A DNA stretch of 64,000 nucleotides from CAYWMY01 sp046352935 (GTDB lineage: Bacteria > Pseudomonadota > Gammaproteobacteria > Steroidobacterales > Steroidobacteraceae): contig JAXMGR010000005.1 in NCBI GenBank assembly GCA_046352935.1, positions 1-64,000 on the forward strand, read 5' to 3'. Position numbers and translations under genes: made by a program. Shown here piece by piece: positions 33,777 through 45,326 of this stretch. The notes beneath the pieces were generated by a model, which was not told the DNA's origin, did not search any database, and worked only from the letters and a program-made list of their open reading frames with translations. Position 1 is the first letter of the stretch; every line of letters starts with the position of its first letter.

Positions 33777-35139
33777 CGCGGGCCACTCTGCCGGGAGACG
33801 CCGCACCGCTCTCGACCGCATCGAGGCGGCCACGCAGGGAGTTCGGCAGCGCCTCCGTGATCCTCACGTCGACAAAGCGGCCGCGCAGCTCCGCTGGCCC
33901 GTCGAAGTTCACCCAGCGCATGTTCTCCGTGCGACCGGCGAGCTGGCCCGGATCCTTTCGCGACGGTCGCTCGACGAGCACCGTCTGGACGGTGCCCACC
34001 ATGCCGTCGCTGATCGCGCGCGCCTGCCCGTTGATGCGCTGCTGCAGGACCTCGAGCCGCCGGAGCTTGACGTCCTGCGGCACGTCGTCCGGCAGCGAGG
34101 CGGCCGGTGTCCCGGGCCGGCGGCTGTAGACGAAGCTGAAGCACTGGTCGAATCCCACGTCCGCGACGAAGCGGAGCGTCTGCTCGAAGTCGCGTTCCGT
34201 CTCGCCCGGGAAGCCGACGATGAAATCCGAGGAGAGGCTGATGCCGGGCCGCACATCGCGCAGCCTGCGGATGCGCTGCTTGTATTCGAGCGAGGTATAG
34301 CCACGCTTCATGGCGGCGAGGATCCGGTCGGATCCGCTCTGCACGGGCAGGTGCAGGTAACCCGCGAGCTTCGGCACCTCCGCGTAAGCGCGTACGAGGC
34401 TGTCACCGAACTCGAGCGGATGGGAAGTCGTGAAGCGGATGCGTCCGATGCCGTCGATGCGCGCTACGCGGCGGATGAGGCCGCCCAGATCGCAGAGGGT
34501 ACCATCGCGCATCGGGCCTCGATACGCGTTCACGTTCTGGCCGAGGAGGGTCACCTCACGCACGCCCTGTGCCGCGAGCGCCTCGACCTCTGCCACGACC
34601 GCGTCGAAGGGACGACTCACCTCGTCGCCGCGCGTGTAGGGCACGACGCAGAAGCTGCAGTACTTGCTGCAGCCCTCCATGATGGACACGAAGGCGGTGG
34701 GCCCATCGGCACGCGGCTCGGGCAGCGAGTCGAACTTCTCGATCTCCGGGAACGACACGTCCACCTGCGGCTGGCCCGTGGTGCGCAGCGCGGCCAGCAT
34801 CTCCGGCAGCCGATGCAGCGTCTGCGGGCCGAACACGAGATCCACGAAAGGCGCGCGGTCGAGGATGGCCGCGCCCTCCTGGCTGGCCACACAGCCGCCG
34901 ACGGCGATGACGAGGCGCGGGTTACGGCCCTTCAGGAGCCGCCACTGCCCGAGGTGTGAGAAAACCTTCTCCTGGGCCTTCTCGCGCACGGAGCAGGTGT
35001 TCAGCACGACGATGTCGGCCTGTTCCGGATCCTGCGTGAGCGCCACGCCCTCGGCTACCGCGAGAACGTCGGCGATCCGCGCCGAATCGTACTCGTTCAT
35101 CTGGCAGCCGAAAGTGCTTAGAAACAGGTGCCCGCTCAT
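33769..35139 (-). CDS. miaB: tRNA-2-methylthio-N6-dimethylallyladenosine synthase
   Basis: Radical SAM methylthiotransferase modifying A37 of tRNAs reading UNN codons, 456 residues. The auxiliary [4Fe-4S] cluster cysteines are Cys12 (FGCQMNEYDS), Cys49 (LNTCSVREKAQEK) and Cys83 (GGCVASQEG). The SAM cluster is Cys157, Cys161 and Cys164 in EGCSKYCSFCVVPYTRG. A C-terminal TRAM domain ends the protein. It is the first gene of its operon, with 118 bases of non-coding DNA before it. Confidence 0.97.
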   Translation of the reverse strand: MSGHLFLSTFGCQMNEYDSARIADVLAVAEGVALTQDPEQADIVVLNTCSVREKAQEKVFSHLGQWRLLKGRNPRLVIAVGGCVASQEGAAILDRAPFVDLVFGPQTLHRLPEMLAALRTTGQPQVDVSFPEIEKFDSLPEPRADGPTAFVSIMEGCSKYCSFCVVPYTRGDEVSRPFDAVVAEVEALAAQGVREVTLLGQNVNAYRGPMRDGTLCDLGGLIRRVARIDGIGRIRFTTSHPLEFGDSLVRAYAEVPKLAGYLHLPVQSGSDRILAAMKRGYTSLEYKQRIRRLRDVRPGISLSSDFIVGFPGETERDFEQTLRFVADVGFDQCFSFVYSRRPGTPAASLPDDVPQDVKLRRLEVLQQRINGQARAISDGMVGTVQTVLVERPSRKDPGQLAGRTENMRWVNFDGPAELRGRFVDVRITEALPNSLRGRLDAVESGAASPGRVARGG

Positions 35140-35257
35140 GCCGGACCCATCGGTGAAAGGGTGTGTAGCCTACCTTTTTTGGCGCCCGCAATGAAGGCGC
35201 GCGACACGGCCGCGCCCCGCGCCGGACGCTGGCTTCATCGTTGATTTATCGAATAAT

Positions 35258-38095
35258 TCAGGGGCTGCCGGCCCGGCGCTTCGCCGCGACTTCGTCGAGT
35301 TCAGCTGTCAGCATGGCGCGCGTGAAGCGCCCTGTCGCGGTCGTGTCCACCTGCTTCGGCAGGCGGCTCGTGACGAGCTGGCGCCGCTTGGCGTGGATCG
35401 AGTACTCGATTTCGTGGAGCAGCCCCGGACGCGAGTAGTAGAAGCCCTGCCCCGCCACGCAGCCGAGTTCGAGCAGCTCGCGCTGCTGTTCCTCCGTCTC
35501 GATGCCCTCGGCTACCACCTCGAGCCCGAGCGCATCGCCCAGGGTGATGATGGCGCGCGCGAGTTCTGCGCCGTCGCGCTCCTCGCCGAGCCGCTGCACG
35601 AACGAGCGGTCGATCTTCAGGATGTCGATCGGAAAACGATGCAGGTAGGACAGCGAGGAATACCCGGTTCCGAAGTCGTCGATCGCGATGCGCACGCCCA
35701 GCGCCTTGAGGCGCTGCAGCTTCCGCAGCGTCAGCTCCGTGTTCTGCATGACCACGCTCTCGGTCATCTCGATCACGAGGTTCCCGGGACTCAGACCACT
35801 CTCCTCGACGGCGCGCGTGACCTCGGCCACGAGGTCCGAGGACTGCAGCTGACGCGCGGAGACATTCACGGCCACACGCACTTCGGCGCCACGTGCGACG
35901 CGACGCTGCCACTCGCGCACCTCCAGGCAGGCCTGCCGCAGGACCCAGCGGCCGAGGCCGAGCACCTGCCCGGTATCCTCGGCAACGCCGATGAAGTCCT
36001 GCGGGTGCACGAGACCGCGCTCGGGGTGCTTCCAGCGGACCAGCGCTTCGACGCCGATGAGATAGCCGGACTTCAGGTCGACGATGGGCTGGTAGTGCAG
36101 CCGGAATTCGTTCTGCGCGATCGCGCGCGACAGATCGGCCTCGACCCGCAGCCTGTCGCGGACCGCCTTGTGCATCTGCGGCTGGAAAACGGCGTAGCGC
36201 CCCTTGCCCTGCCCCTTCGCGTGGTACATGGCCACGTCGGCGTTGCGCAGCAGCTCCTCGACCCCCTCGCCCTCTCTGGCGAACGTCACCCCCACACTCG
36301 CGGCGACGCGGAGGTCGGAGCCGCCGAAGGAGAATGGCTGCTGCAGAGCCTCGACGATGCGACCGGCGATCTCGAGTACGAGATTCTCCGCGACGGCGTC
36401 CTCGAGCAGCACTGCGAACTCGTCACCACCGAGGCGCGCGACCGTGTCGCAGGACCGTGTGCACTTCACGAGGCGCTGTGCGCTGGTGCGCAGCACCCGG
36501 TCGCCGACACCGTGACCGAGGCTGTCGTTGATCTTCTTGAAGTTGTCGAGGTCGACGAAGATGACCGCGACCGGCCGACCGCGCCGCTTCGCCGCATCGA
36601 CGGCGTGCTCGACTCGATTGCGGAACAGCGCGCGGTTCGCGAGGAGCGTCAGCGGGTCGTGAAAGGCCAGCCGCTTCAGCTGTTCCTCGAGACCCTTGCG
36701 ATCGGTGACGTCGCGGATGTTCAGCACCCACCCACCCACCGTCGGGTCCTCGGAAAGATTGGTCGCGACCATTTCGATGACACAGGCCCGGTCACCGTCG
36801 CGGTGAACGCGGAGCTCCAGGGTCTGCGTGCTGCCCGGCGCCGCGAGGGCCACCGGCAGTTCGCGAACCTTCGCGGCATCGTCCGGCACGACGAGATCGG
36901 CAAGGGCCCGGCCCAGCAGCTTCTCGCCCGGCTGGTCGAAGACCCGCTCGGCCGAAGGGGTCACGAAGCGCAGCATCCATGCGGCGTCGACGATCGCGAT
37001 GACGTCGGCGGAATTGCGCAGCAGCGCCGCGAACTTCGATTCGGCACTCTGGGTCGCGAGACCGGCCCGCGCCTGGGCGAACTCCCTCGCCGAGAGCGCC
37101 TGGCGCGCGATCACCAGTACGGCGACCGCGGCCACCACCAGCGTCATGACTCCGCGCGAGAGCGCGAGCACGTCGAGCTGCAGGTAGACCAGCATCGACA
37201 GCGACAGGATCAGGGCGATGACCGGCCCCAGGTCAGCGATACGGGCCCACAGCCGGCTGGAACGCCCGGCGGACTCGCGCAGCGACGCCACGATTTCCGC
37301 CTGCGCAGCCCAGGCGAGCAACGCCGGCCAGAACAGGCCCGCAATCAGCAGCCCGTCGTCCGGGCGCAGCGTATCCGCGGACACGTGGTGTACGGCGACG
37401 AGATCGGATGCCGTTTTCGCGCAGACCGCGGCCGCGAGCCACAGGTGTACGGCCGGGCGCCGCTGATCGGGCTTGCGCAGCAGCAGCACCGCGGCGATCA
37501 GCAACAGCACACCATCGACTGCCGGAGCAACGACGAGGCTCGCCGCATTCCCGGAGAGGAACGCCGGCCCGCTCACCAGCGGCCGCAGGATCACGAAGGC
37601 GTAGCAGGCGCCGAACGACAGGACGATCGCGACGGTGTCGAGCCAGAAGCGCGCGCCGGTCCTGCCCTCCCGCAGGGTACGGTGGAGGCAGACGAGACCG
37701 GCACCGAGCAGCGGCCCCACCATGAGTTCGGCCGCCGGGACGAGTTGATCCGCAACGCCGCTGTCGACGAAGCGCGCGGCGAGTCCTGCGACGCGGGCCA
37801 GGCAGGCCACCGCGAGTGACAGCCCGATCCAACGCCATGCAGTCCGCTTGGCCTGCTGGATTCGCGGCAGATGCCGCAGGCGGAGCGCCATCCAGGACGC
37901 CGCCCCGAACGCCGCAATCGACATGACGAGTACGGCCACCTCGATGGCGAGGCCTCCCGAAGGCCTCATTCCCATCAGCATCGTGCCCGCCACCGCCGCG
38001 AGAAAGATTCCGGACGCCACGACCGCCCCGGTTCCCCGGAACCATGGCGTCAGGGATTCACGCAGATATCTACCGGTGTTCTCGAACGAATACAC
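35258..38095 (-). CDS. Membrane PAS-GGDEF-EAL protein (c-di-GMP turnover)
   Basis: Signalling protein of 945 residues. About nine hydrophobic helices fill residues 15-330, then a PAS domain (about 345-465), a GGDEF domain with intact RLGGDEFAVL near residue 555, and an EAL domain with EALVRWKHPERG near 682, IEMTESVVM and AIDDFGTGYSSLSYL. Both cyclase and phosphodiesterase active sites look intact, so either or both activities are possible. It has a GTG start with GGGA about eight bases upstream. It is a single gene between miaB and ssb; the sensed ligand is unknown and no c-di-GMP riboswitch is visible upstream. Confidence 0.92.
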   Translation of the reverse strand: MYSFENTGRYLRESLTPWFRGTGAVVASGIFLAAVAGTMLMGMRPSGGLAIEVAVLVMSIAAFGAASWMALRLRHLPRIQQAKRTAWRWIGLSLAVACLARVAGLAARFVDSGVADQLVPAAELMVGPLLGAGLVCLHRTLREGRTGARFWLDTVAIVLSFGACYAFVILRPLVSGPAFLSGNAASLVVAPAVDGVLLLIAAVLLLRKPDQRRPAVHLWLAAAVCAKTASDLVAVHHVSADTLRPDDGLLIAGLFWPALLAWAAQAEIVASLRESAGRSSRLWARIADLGPVIALILSLSMLVYLQLDVLALSRGVMTLVVAAVAVLVIARQALSAREFAQARAGLATQSAESKFAALLRNSADVIAIVDAAWMLRFVTPSAERVFDQPGEKLLGRALADLVVPDDAAKVRELPVALAAPGSTQTLELRVHRDGDRACVIEMVATNLSEDPTVGGWVLNIRDVTDRKGLEEQLKRLAFHDPLTLLANRALFRNRVEHAVDAAKRRGRPVAVIFVDLDNFKKINDSLGHGVGDRVLRTSAQRLVKCTRSCDTVARLGGDEFAVLLEDAVAENLVLEIAGRIVEALQQPFSFGGSDLRVAASVGVTFAREGEGVEELLRNADVAMYHAKGQGKGRYAVFQPQMHKAVRDRLRVEADLSRAIAQNEFRLHYQPIVDLKSGYLIGVEALVRWKHPERGLVHPQDFIGVAEDTGQVLGLGRWVLRQACLEVREWQRRVARGAEVRVAVNVSARQLQSSDLVAEVTRAVEESGLSPGNLVIEMTESVVMQNTELTLRKLQRLKALGVRIAIDDFGTGYSSLSYLHRFPIDILKIDRSFVQRLGEERDGAELARAIITLGDALGLEVVAEGIETEEQQRELLELGCVAGQGFYYSRPGLLHEIEYSIHAKRRQLVTSRLPKQVDTTATGRFTRAMLTAELDEVAAKRRAGSP

Positions 38096-38353
38096 GCAGG
38101 GCTTCCCAGCATCCAGTGCCGGATCGCCGCGAAATCACGGCTCCGCGGCGCACGGTTGCGGGGATTTTCACTTATTGCGCCGGAGCCGCCCGGTGGTACG
38201 TCACAGATTGCCGGGGGCGCGATGCCCGGAACCCGCCGGAGCGGGCGGGACGCGCGTTCGACGGCGCGCGGCACAGCGTGCCCCCAAGGGGCGCTCACGC
38301 TCCGGGGACTGCTGCAGCGCCAGCAGCACCGGCGCGGAGCCAGGCACGGCGCA

Positions 38354-38797
38354 TCAGAACGGGATGTCGTCCTCGAACTCGTCGCCGCCACCGCGTGGAG
38401 CCGCCTCTTCGCGCTGCGGACGCGGTGCCGGCGCGGCCGCGGGACCCGAGGCACGATCGCCGCGTCCGCCCAGCATCTGCATTTCGTTCGCGACGATTTC
38501 CGTCGAGTAGCGTTCCTTGCCTTCCTTGTCCTGCCACTTGCGCGTCCGGATGCGGCCCTCGATGTAGACCTGGGAGCCCTTGCGCAGGTACTCGGCCGCG
38601 ATCTCCGCAAGGCGGTCGAACATGACCACCGTGTGCCACTCGGTCTGTTCCTTCTGCTCACCGGTCTGCTTGTCGCGCCACGACTCGCTGGTTGCCAGCC
38701 GCAGATTCACGACGGAACGCCCGCTGGGCATGGCACGGGTCTCGGGGTCCTGCCCGACGTTTCCGATGAGGATCACCTTGTTGACACCGCGCGCCAT
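38354..38797 (-). CDS. ssb: Single-stranded DNA-binding protein
   Basis: SSB of 147 residues, binding single-stranded DNA in replication, repair and recombination. The OB fold starts MARGVNKVILIGNVGQDPE, the Gly/Arg/Pro-rich linker is present, and the acidic C-terminal tip DDIPF that docks partner proteins is intact. The ATG is preferred over an adjacent GTG one codon earlier because family members begin at M-A-x-RGVN. Close to uvrA, as in many gammaproteobacteria. Confidence 0.96.
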   Translation of the reverse strand: MARGVNKVILIGNVGQDPETRAMPSGRSVVNLRLATSESWRDKQTGEQKEQTEWHTVVMFDRLAEIAAEYLRKGSQVYIEGRIRTRKWQDKEGKERYSTEIVANEMQMLGGRGDRASGPAAAPAPRPQREEAAPRGGGDEFEDDIPF

Positions 38798-38866
38798 CAC
38801 GTCTCTCCCGATTCTCTGACCTTACCTGCATTCTAAGCCGCAGCGGGGCGCTGCGACGCCCGATAT

Positions 38867-40075
38867 TCAATGTGAACCCACTGATTCTCCGCGATCCTCG
38901 ACGGCACGGGGCCCCATGCGGTCGACGAACCACCAGATCCCGGCAGCGACACCCGATGCGCCGAAGACGGCACCGAGGCCCCAGGTGGTACCCATCAGCG
39001 CACCGCCCATGACCCCTCCGACGAATGCGCCGAGGAACTGGCTCGTGGCGAACACACCGAGCGCCGCGCCACGACGATGCCCGGGAGCGAGTTCCGACAC
39101 CCGCGCGGGCAGCCGCGCCTCGAGGAAGTTGAACGCCGCGAAATAGATGACGAGGCCCGCGTGGAGCGCGATGCTGCTCGTGAAATCGAACGCCATCACG
39201 ATCTGTCCCAGCACCAGCAGCGCGATGCCGAGCCGCATGATCGGGCCACCGGCCTGGCGGCGGCGCTCCGCCATCAGGACCAGCGGTGCCGTCCCCGCCA
39301 GCGACAGCACGAAGACCGGCAGGTACACGTGCCAGTGCAGCGCGGTCTCTACACCGTGCACCTCACGCAGCACGTGGGGCACGGCGGTGAACGTCGCGAC
39401 CAGGATGAAATGCAGGGCAAAGACGCCGAAATACTGGGTCAGCAGACCGACCGAGAACGCCTCTCGCCAGAGGAACGGCCCGGCCGCCCGGACCTGCTGT
39501 GGCGTCGGCACCGCCAGCACGAGGACGAGCAGTCCGGCGAGCGCGAGCAGCGCCATCATCCAGAAGAAGCCACCCAGGCCCAGCAGCACCGAAAGTGGCG
39601 GCCCCGCCAGCAGCGACAGGATGAAACAGGCACCGATGCTGATGCCGATGAATGCCATGGCGCGCGTGCGGATCTCCGGGCGCGTCAGGTCCGCGAGCAG
39701 CGCCGTCACCGGCCCTGACACGGCCCCCGCACCCTGGATGGCGCGGGCGGCGATCACGGCGTGGATGGTCGAGGCGAGTGCACCGACGACCGAACCGGCG
39801 AAGTAGATGACCAGTCCCGCGACGATGACCGGCTTGCGCCCCAGCCGGTCCGACCAGCGACCGAATGGGATCTGCAGCACCGCCTGCGTGAGGCCATAGG
39901 CTCCCATGGCCACACCGGCGAGCAACGGTGTCGATCCCGCGAGATCTCCCGCAAACAGCGTGAGGACGGGCAGGAGCATGAACATGCCCAGCATGCGGGT
40001 GCTGTAAATGGCCGCAAGCGCCGCAACGACGCGGCGTTCCTGCGCGTCGAAACGCACGCTTGGAGATCGATTCAC
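38867..40075 (-). CDS. MFS transporter (YajR-like, no YAM domain)
   Basis: Twelve-helix major facilitator of 402 residues. The family A-motif reads FGRWSDRLGRKPVIV after helix 2, and the N-terminal STRMLGMFMLLPVLTLFA is typical of YajR-type transporters. It ends soon after helix 12 (WWFVDRMGPRAVEDRGES), lacking the ferredoxin-like YAM domain of E. coli YajR. The GTG start VNRSPSVRF is inferred from reading frame and position; ATG alternatives lie far upstream in antisense-rich sequence. It is divergent from uvrA with 93 bases between them. The substrate is unknown. Confidence 0.87.
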   Translation of the reverse strand: MNRSPSVRFDAQERRVVAALAAIYSTRMLGMFMLLPVLTLFAGDLAGSTPLLAGVAMGAYGLTQAVLQIPFGRWSDRLGRKPVIVAGLVIYFAGSVVGALASTIHAVIAARAIQGAGAVSGPVTALLADLTRPEIRTRAMAFIGISIGACFILSLLAGPPLSVLLGLGGFFWMMALLALAGLLVLVLAVPTPQQVRAAGPFLWREAFSVGLLTQYFGVFALHFILVATFTAVPHVLREVHGVETALHWHVYLPVFVLSLAGTAPLVLMAERRRQAGGPIMRLGIALLVLGQIVMAFDFTSSIALHAGLVIYFAAFNFLEARLPARVSELAPGHRRGAALGVFATSQFLGAFVGGVMGGALMGTTWGLGAVFGASGVAAGIWWFVDRMGPRAVEDRGESVGSH

Positions 40076-40168
40076 GGGACGGGATTTCCTTTGCCGCACG
40101 GGGCCGGGCACGGATATTCTACCAAGCTCGCCGCGACCAGCAGCCTCCCCATTGACCTTCACCGGACC

Positions 40169-43039
<2,871 letters not shown>

Positions 43040-43063
43040 GGGCGCGAAACCGCCCCTGCCGGT

Positions 43064-43966
43064 TCAGGCGCCGAGCGCCTGGCGAAGCTGGGCGATTTCG
43101 TCCGCAGACGCCGTGAGCATGTCACGACAGTGATCGGCGTCGAGACCGAGGTGCCGGAATGCCGTGACGTCCTGGAACCGGAGCTCGAGATCATCCGGCC
43201 TGCTGACGTAGGACGACATCACGACGCTGACCGTCAGGACGTCCGTGAGATCGGCAGGCCCCTCGTGATCACGCTCGCCGTCCTCGTGCTGCTGGATCGC
43301 CTCGACCATCTCCTCGGGGAACTCCCAGTTCTCCAGAATGGCCCGGCCGATGCCCGCGTGCCAGTCGCGCAGGACCTCGAGCAGGGTCTCACGACTCGCG
43401 AACAGTTCCGGGTGGCCCTCGGCGCGCGTGAGGATGTAGAGCTTGCCGATGCCGTGCAACAGGCCGACCAGCATCGCCTCGTCGGGATTGATGCGTGACT
43501 GCTTCTTGGCAATCACGTACGAGAGCGCCGCGACGTGCGTTGCCTCCTCCCACAGCCGCTTGAGGTCTTCCTCGATCGCCTTGAGCTTGGAACCCTTGCG
43601 GATCTGCGCCATGGCGAACGATATCGCCGCACTGCGGACCATGTTGTAGCCCATGCGGTTGATCGCGGTCCGCAGGTCCGTCACGGCCTTGCCGGTGCGA
43701 TTGAGCGCTGCGGAATTGGCCATCTTCAGCAGCCGGGCCGCCAGCGCGGGCTCCGAGCCGACGATCCGCACGAGCTGATCGACAGTGGTCGATTCATCGC
43801 CGAGGGCCCGTCGCACGCGCACCACGACGTCGGGAAACGACGGCAGCTCGACGCGGCCACTCGACAGCTCGGCGGCGAGCGACCGGACGAATTCGAACGT
43901 CGGGTTGGCCGCCATCGCCGCGCCGCCGTCGACTGGCGCACAGTTTGAACTGGTCGTTGTCATCAT
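43064..43966 (-). CDS. HDOD-domain protein
   Basis: Signalling protein of 300 residues with a single HDOD domain (about residues 35-235): ELPSFPDVVVRVRRAL, AARLLKMANSAALNR and AINRMGYNMVRSAAISFAM are characteristic. The metal-binding HD is replaced: the usual LLHDIGKL reads LLHGIGKL, so no phosphohydrolase activity is expected, as is normal for HDOD. Two consecutive ATG codons are possible starts; GGAG spacing favours the second (43963). It is convergent with uvrA, 24 bases apart. Role in regulation is inferred from the family only. Confidence 0.85.
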   Translation of the reverse strand: MMTTTSSNCAPVDGGAAMAANPTFEFVRSLAAELSSGRVELPSFPDVVVRVRRALGDESTTVDQLVRIVGSEPALAARLLKMANSAALNRTGKAVTDLRTAINRMGYNMVRSAAISFAMAQIRKGSKLKAIEEDLKRLWEEATHVAALSYVIAKKQSRINPDEAMLVGLLHGIGKLYILTRAEGHPELFASRETLLEVLRDWHAGIGRAILENWEFPEEMVEAIQQHEDGERDHEGPADLTDVLTVSVVMSSYVSRPDDLELRFQDVTAFRHLGLDADHCRDMLTASADEIAQLRQALGA

Positions 43967-44208
43967 CGACTCCGTGTTTCGATGTCCATACGCGACACGC
44001 GGCCGGACTCCGGGGACGCGGATCCGGCTTGCACGCTGTCGGCGCGAGGTGATCAATCTTGAGCTGCAAGCGCGGGCGACCGCGCCCGGCTGCCACCCGT
44101 TCGGCGGATTGTCACGCAATGGATCGAACGCACTCGTGCGCAGCACCACGAATTGACCGACTGCGGCCATACATCGCGGCGTGAACAATCCGGCGAGCCG
44201 GCAGGGAA

Positions 44209-44724
44209 TCAGATCAGGGGACGGAGCGAGTCGAAGCTGTGCCGAACCTCACCTCCACCCAGACGTTCCTGGAACCGCCCGTTCGTGTACCTGGTGATCA
44301 CACGCCTCCAGAACTTGACGGCACCATCGTTGCGCGCCTGCTCCACGACGAGCCAGCGCCCGGAGAAGCGGGTGAAGATCAGCTGTGCGGCCTCGCGGCC
44401 GACGCCGCGGAGACGGAACGGCTGGCGCACGAAGAACTCGGACAGCCGGTAATTCTGTGGCTCGTTGACGCCCGCTCGCGGAAGCGACCGCTCCACGAGG
44501 GCAAAGCCCGCGGGGATACCCCCCTGGAGGATGACGAGCGGCGTGGCGCGCTCGTCGCGAAACCAGACGTCGAGGATGTCGTCATCGCGATAGCCGGTCT
44601 CGGTCAGCGCGGGAAAGAGTCCTGTGTTACCCGCCGACAGGTCCCCGAGATACTCCCGATACACGCCGGCAATCCATTGACGGTCCTGTCGCAGGGGCCT
44701 GGCATCGCGGATCGTTACGGTCAT
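44209..44724 (-). CDS. GNAT-family N-acetyltransferase-like protein
   Basis: Protein of 171 residues with the acetyl-CoA pyrophosphate-binding pattern of GNAT enzymes (QPFRLRGVGREAAQLIF, residues about 101-117), followed by WLVVEQARNDGAVKFWRRVI, the usual C-terminal strand and helix. The substrate is unknown. Purine-rich bases (GGGAACAAAAAAGG is antisense to the neighbouring terminator) lie upstream; it is downstream of the terminator of the small lipoprotein gene, so it needs its own promoter or read-through. Confidence 0.82.
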   Translation of the reverse strand: MTVTIRDARPLRQDRQWIAGVYREYLGDLSAGNTGLFPALTETGYRDDDILDVWFRDERATPLVILQGGIPAGFALVERSLPRAGVNEPQNYRLSEFFVRQPFRLRGVGREAAQLIFTRFSGRWLVVEQARNDGAVKFWRRVITRYTNGRFQERLGGGEVRHSFDSLRPLI

Positions 44725-44741
44725 CGGAAACCACCGGGAAC

Positions 44742-44791
44742 AAAAAAGGCCGGATGGACGACGGGTTGCGCAGCCCGCCGTCCACCCGGCC
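44742..44791 (-). terminator. Rho-independent terminator of the small lipoprotein gene
   Basis: On the minus strand a GC-rich hairpin (GGCCGGGTGGACG paired with the matching CGTCCATCCGGCC, loop near GGGCTGCGCAACCC) is followed by six T residues. It starts 24 bases after the stop of the small lipoprotein gene and precedes the GNAT gene. Confidence 0.88.
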
Positions 44792-44815
44792 GTTCAGACC
44801 GTGAGGTCTTGCGGC

Positions 44816-45040
44816 TTACTGCGCCGGAGCAGCGGCCGGAGCAGCGGCCGGAGCGGAACCGGCGGGAGCAGCCTCGGCAGCCGCGGAACCGGCAGGAGCG
44901 GCCTCGGCAGGAGCAGCCTCGGCAGGAGCAGCAGCCTCGGCAGGAGCAGCCTCAGGAGCAGGAGCGGCTTCTTCCTTCTTGCCACCGCAGGCGCTCAGCG
45001 CGAGCGCCAGGGCAACGGCACCAAAAATCTTCGCGTTCAT
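44816..45040 (-). CDS. Small Ala/Pro/Glu-rich lipoprotein
   Basis: Predicted lipoprotein of 74 residues. The signal MNAKIFGAVALALALSAC has lipobox Cys18. The mature part starts GGKKEEAAPAPEAAPAEAA and continues as repeated AEAAPAGSA units to the end, with no folded domain apparent. The start is supported by GGGG eight bases upstream of the ATG. It has its own strong terminator and no operon partners, which suggests a well-expressed standalone gene. It resembles short entericidin- or Lpp-like spacer lipoproteins only in general layout; function is unknown. Confidence 0.72.
   Translation of the reverse strand: MNAKIFGAVALALALSACGGKKEEAAPAPEAAPAEAAAPAEAAPAEAAPAGSAAAEAAPAGSAPAAAPAAAPAQ
44820..44967. 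repeat. Imperfect 15-base tandem repeats inside the lipoprotein gene
   Basis: Units of the type GGCAGGAGCAGCCTC and GGCCGGAGCAGC recur in register with the reading frame, encoding the APAEA/APAGS units. Slippage here would change repeat number without changing the frame when in multiples of three. Confidence 0.6.
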
Positions 45041-45326
45041 CGTCGATACCCCAATTGAGATTGTTAAGGTGTGACCCGCAGCCTCGCCCGCCGGATGGAA
45101 AACCACCCGCCCGAACCTGCTGGCGGACGCGCAATTGTAGGGTTTCCCGGAGCGAATTCAACCTCCTTCGACGCAGCCGGGACCCGCCGGGATGATGGCG
45201 TCCGCCGGATGGGGCCGAGCCTCAGGTGACCTGCCGTGACGGCACGGTCCGCCGGAACCCTTTGCCGAGTCAGATCAACCGCAACGCAGTAGTGCCGGCA
45301 CCGCCCGCGCGGTTAACCTTGGCGTC

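Noticed and set aside
38096..38353. c-di-GMP riboswitch upstream of the GGDEF/EAL gene
   Set aside because: No GEMM-like conserved core was found. The 258 bases hold only short inverted repeats such as CCCCAAGGGG and no further gene that I can support.
40076..40168. LexA box in the uvrA-MFS divergent region
   Set aside because: No CTGT-N8-ACAG-like sequence is visible, so SOS control of uvrA cannot be claimed.
44820..44967. CRISPR-like or intergenic repeat array
   Set aside because: Repeats are in frame inside a short lipoprotein gene, lack spacers and vary in sequence as low-complexity coding DNA.
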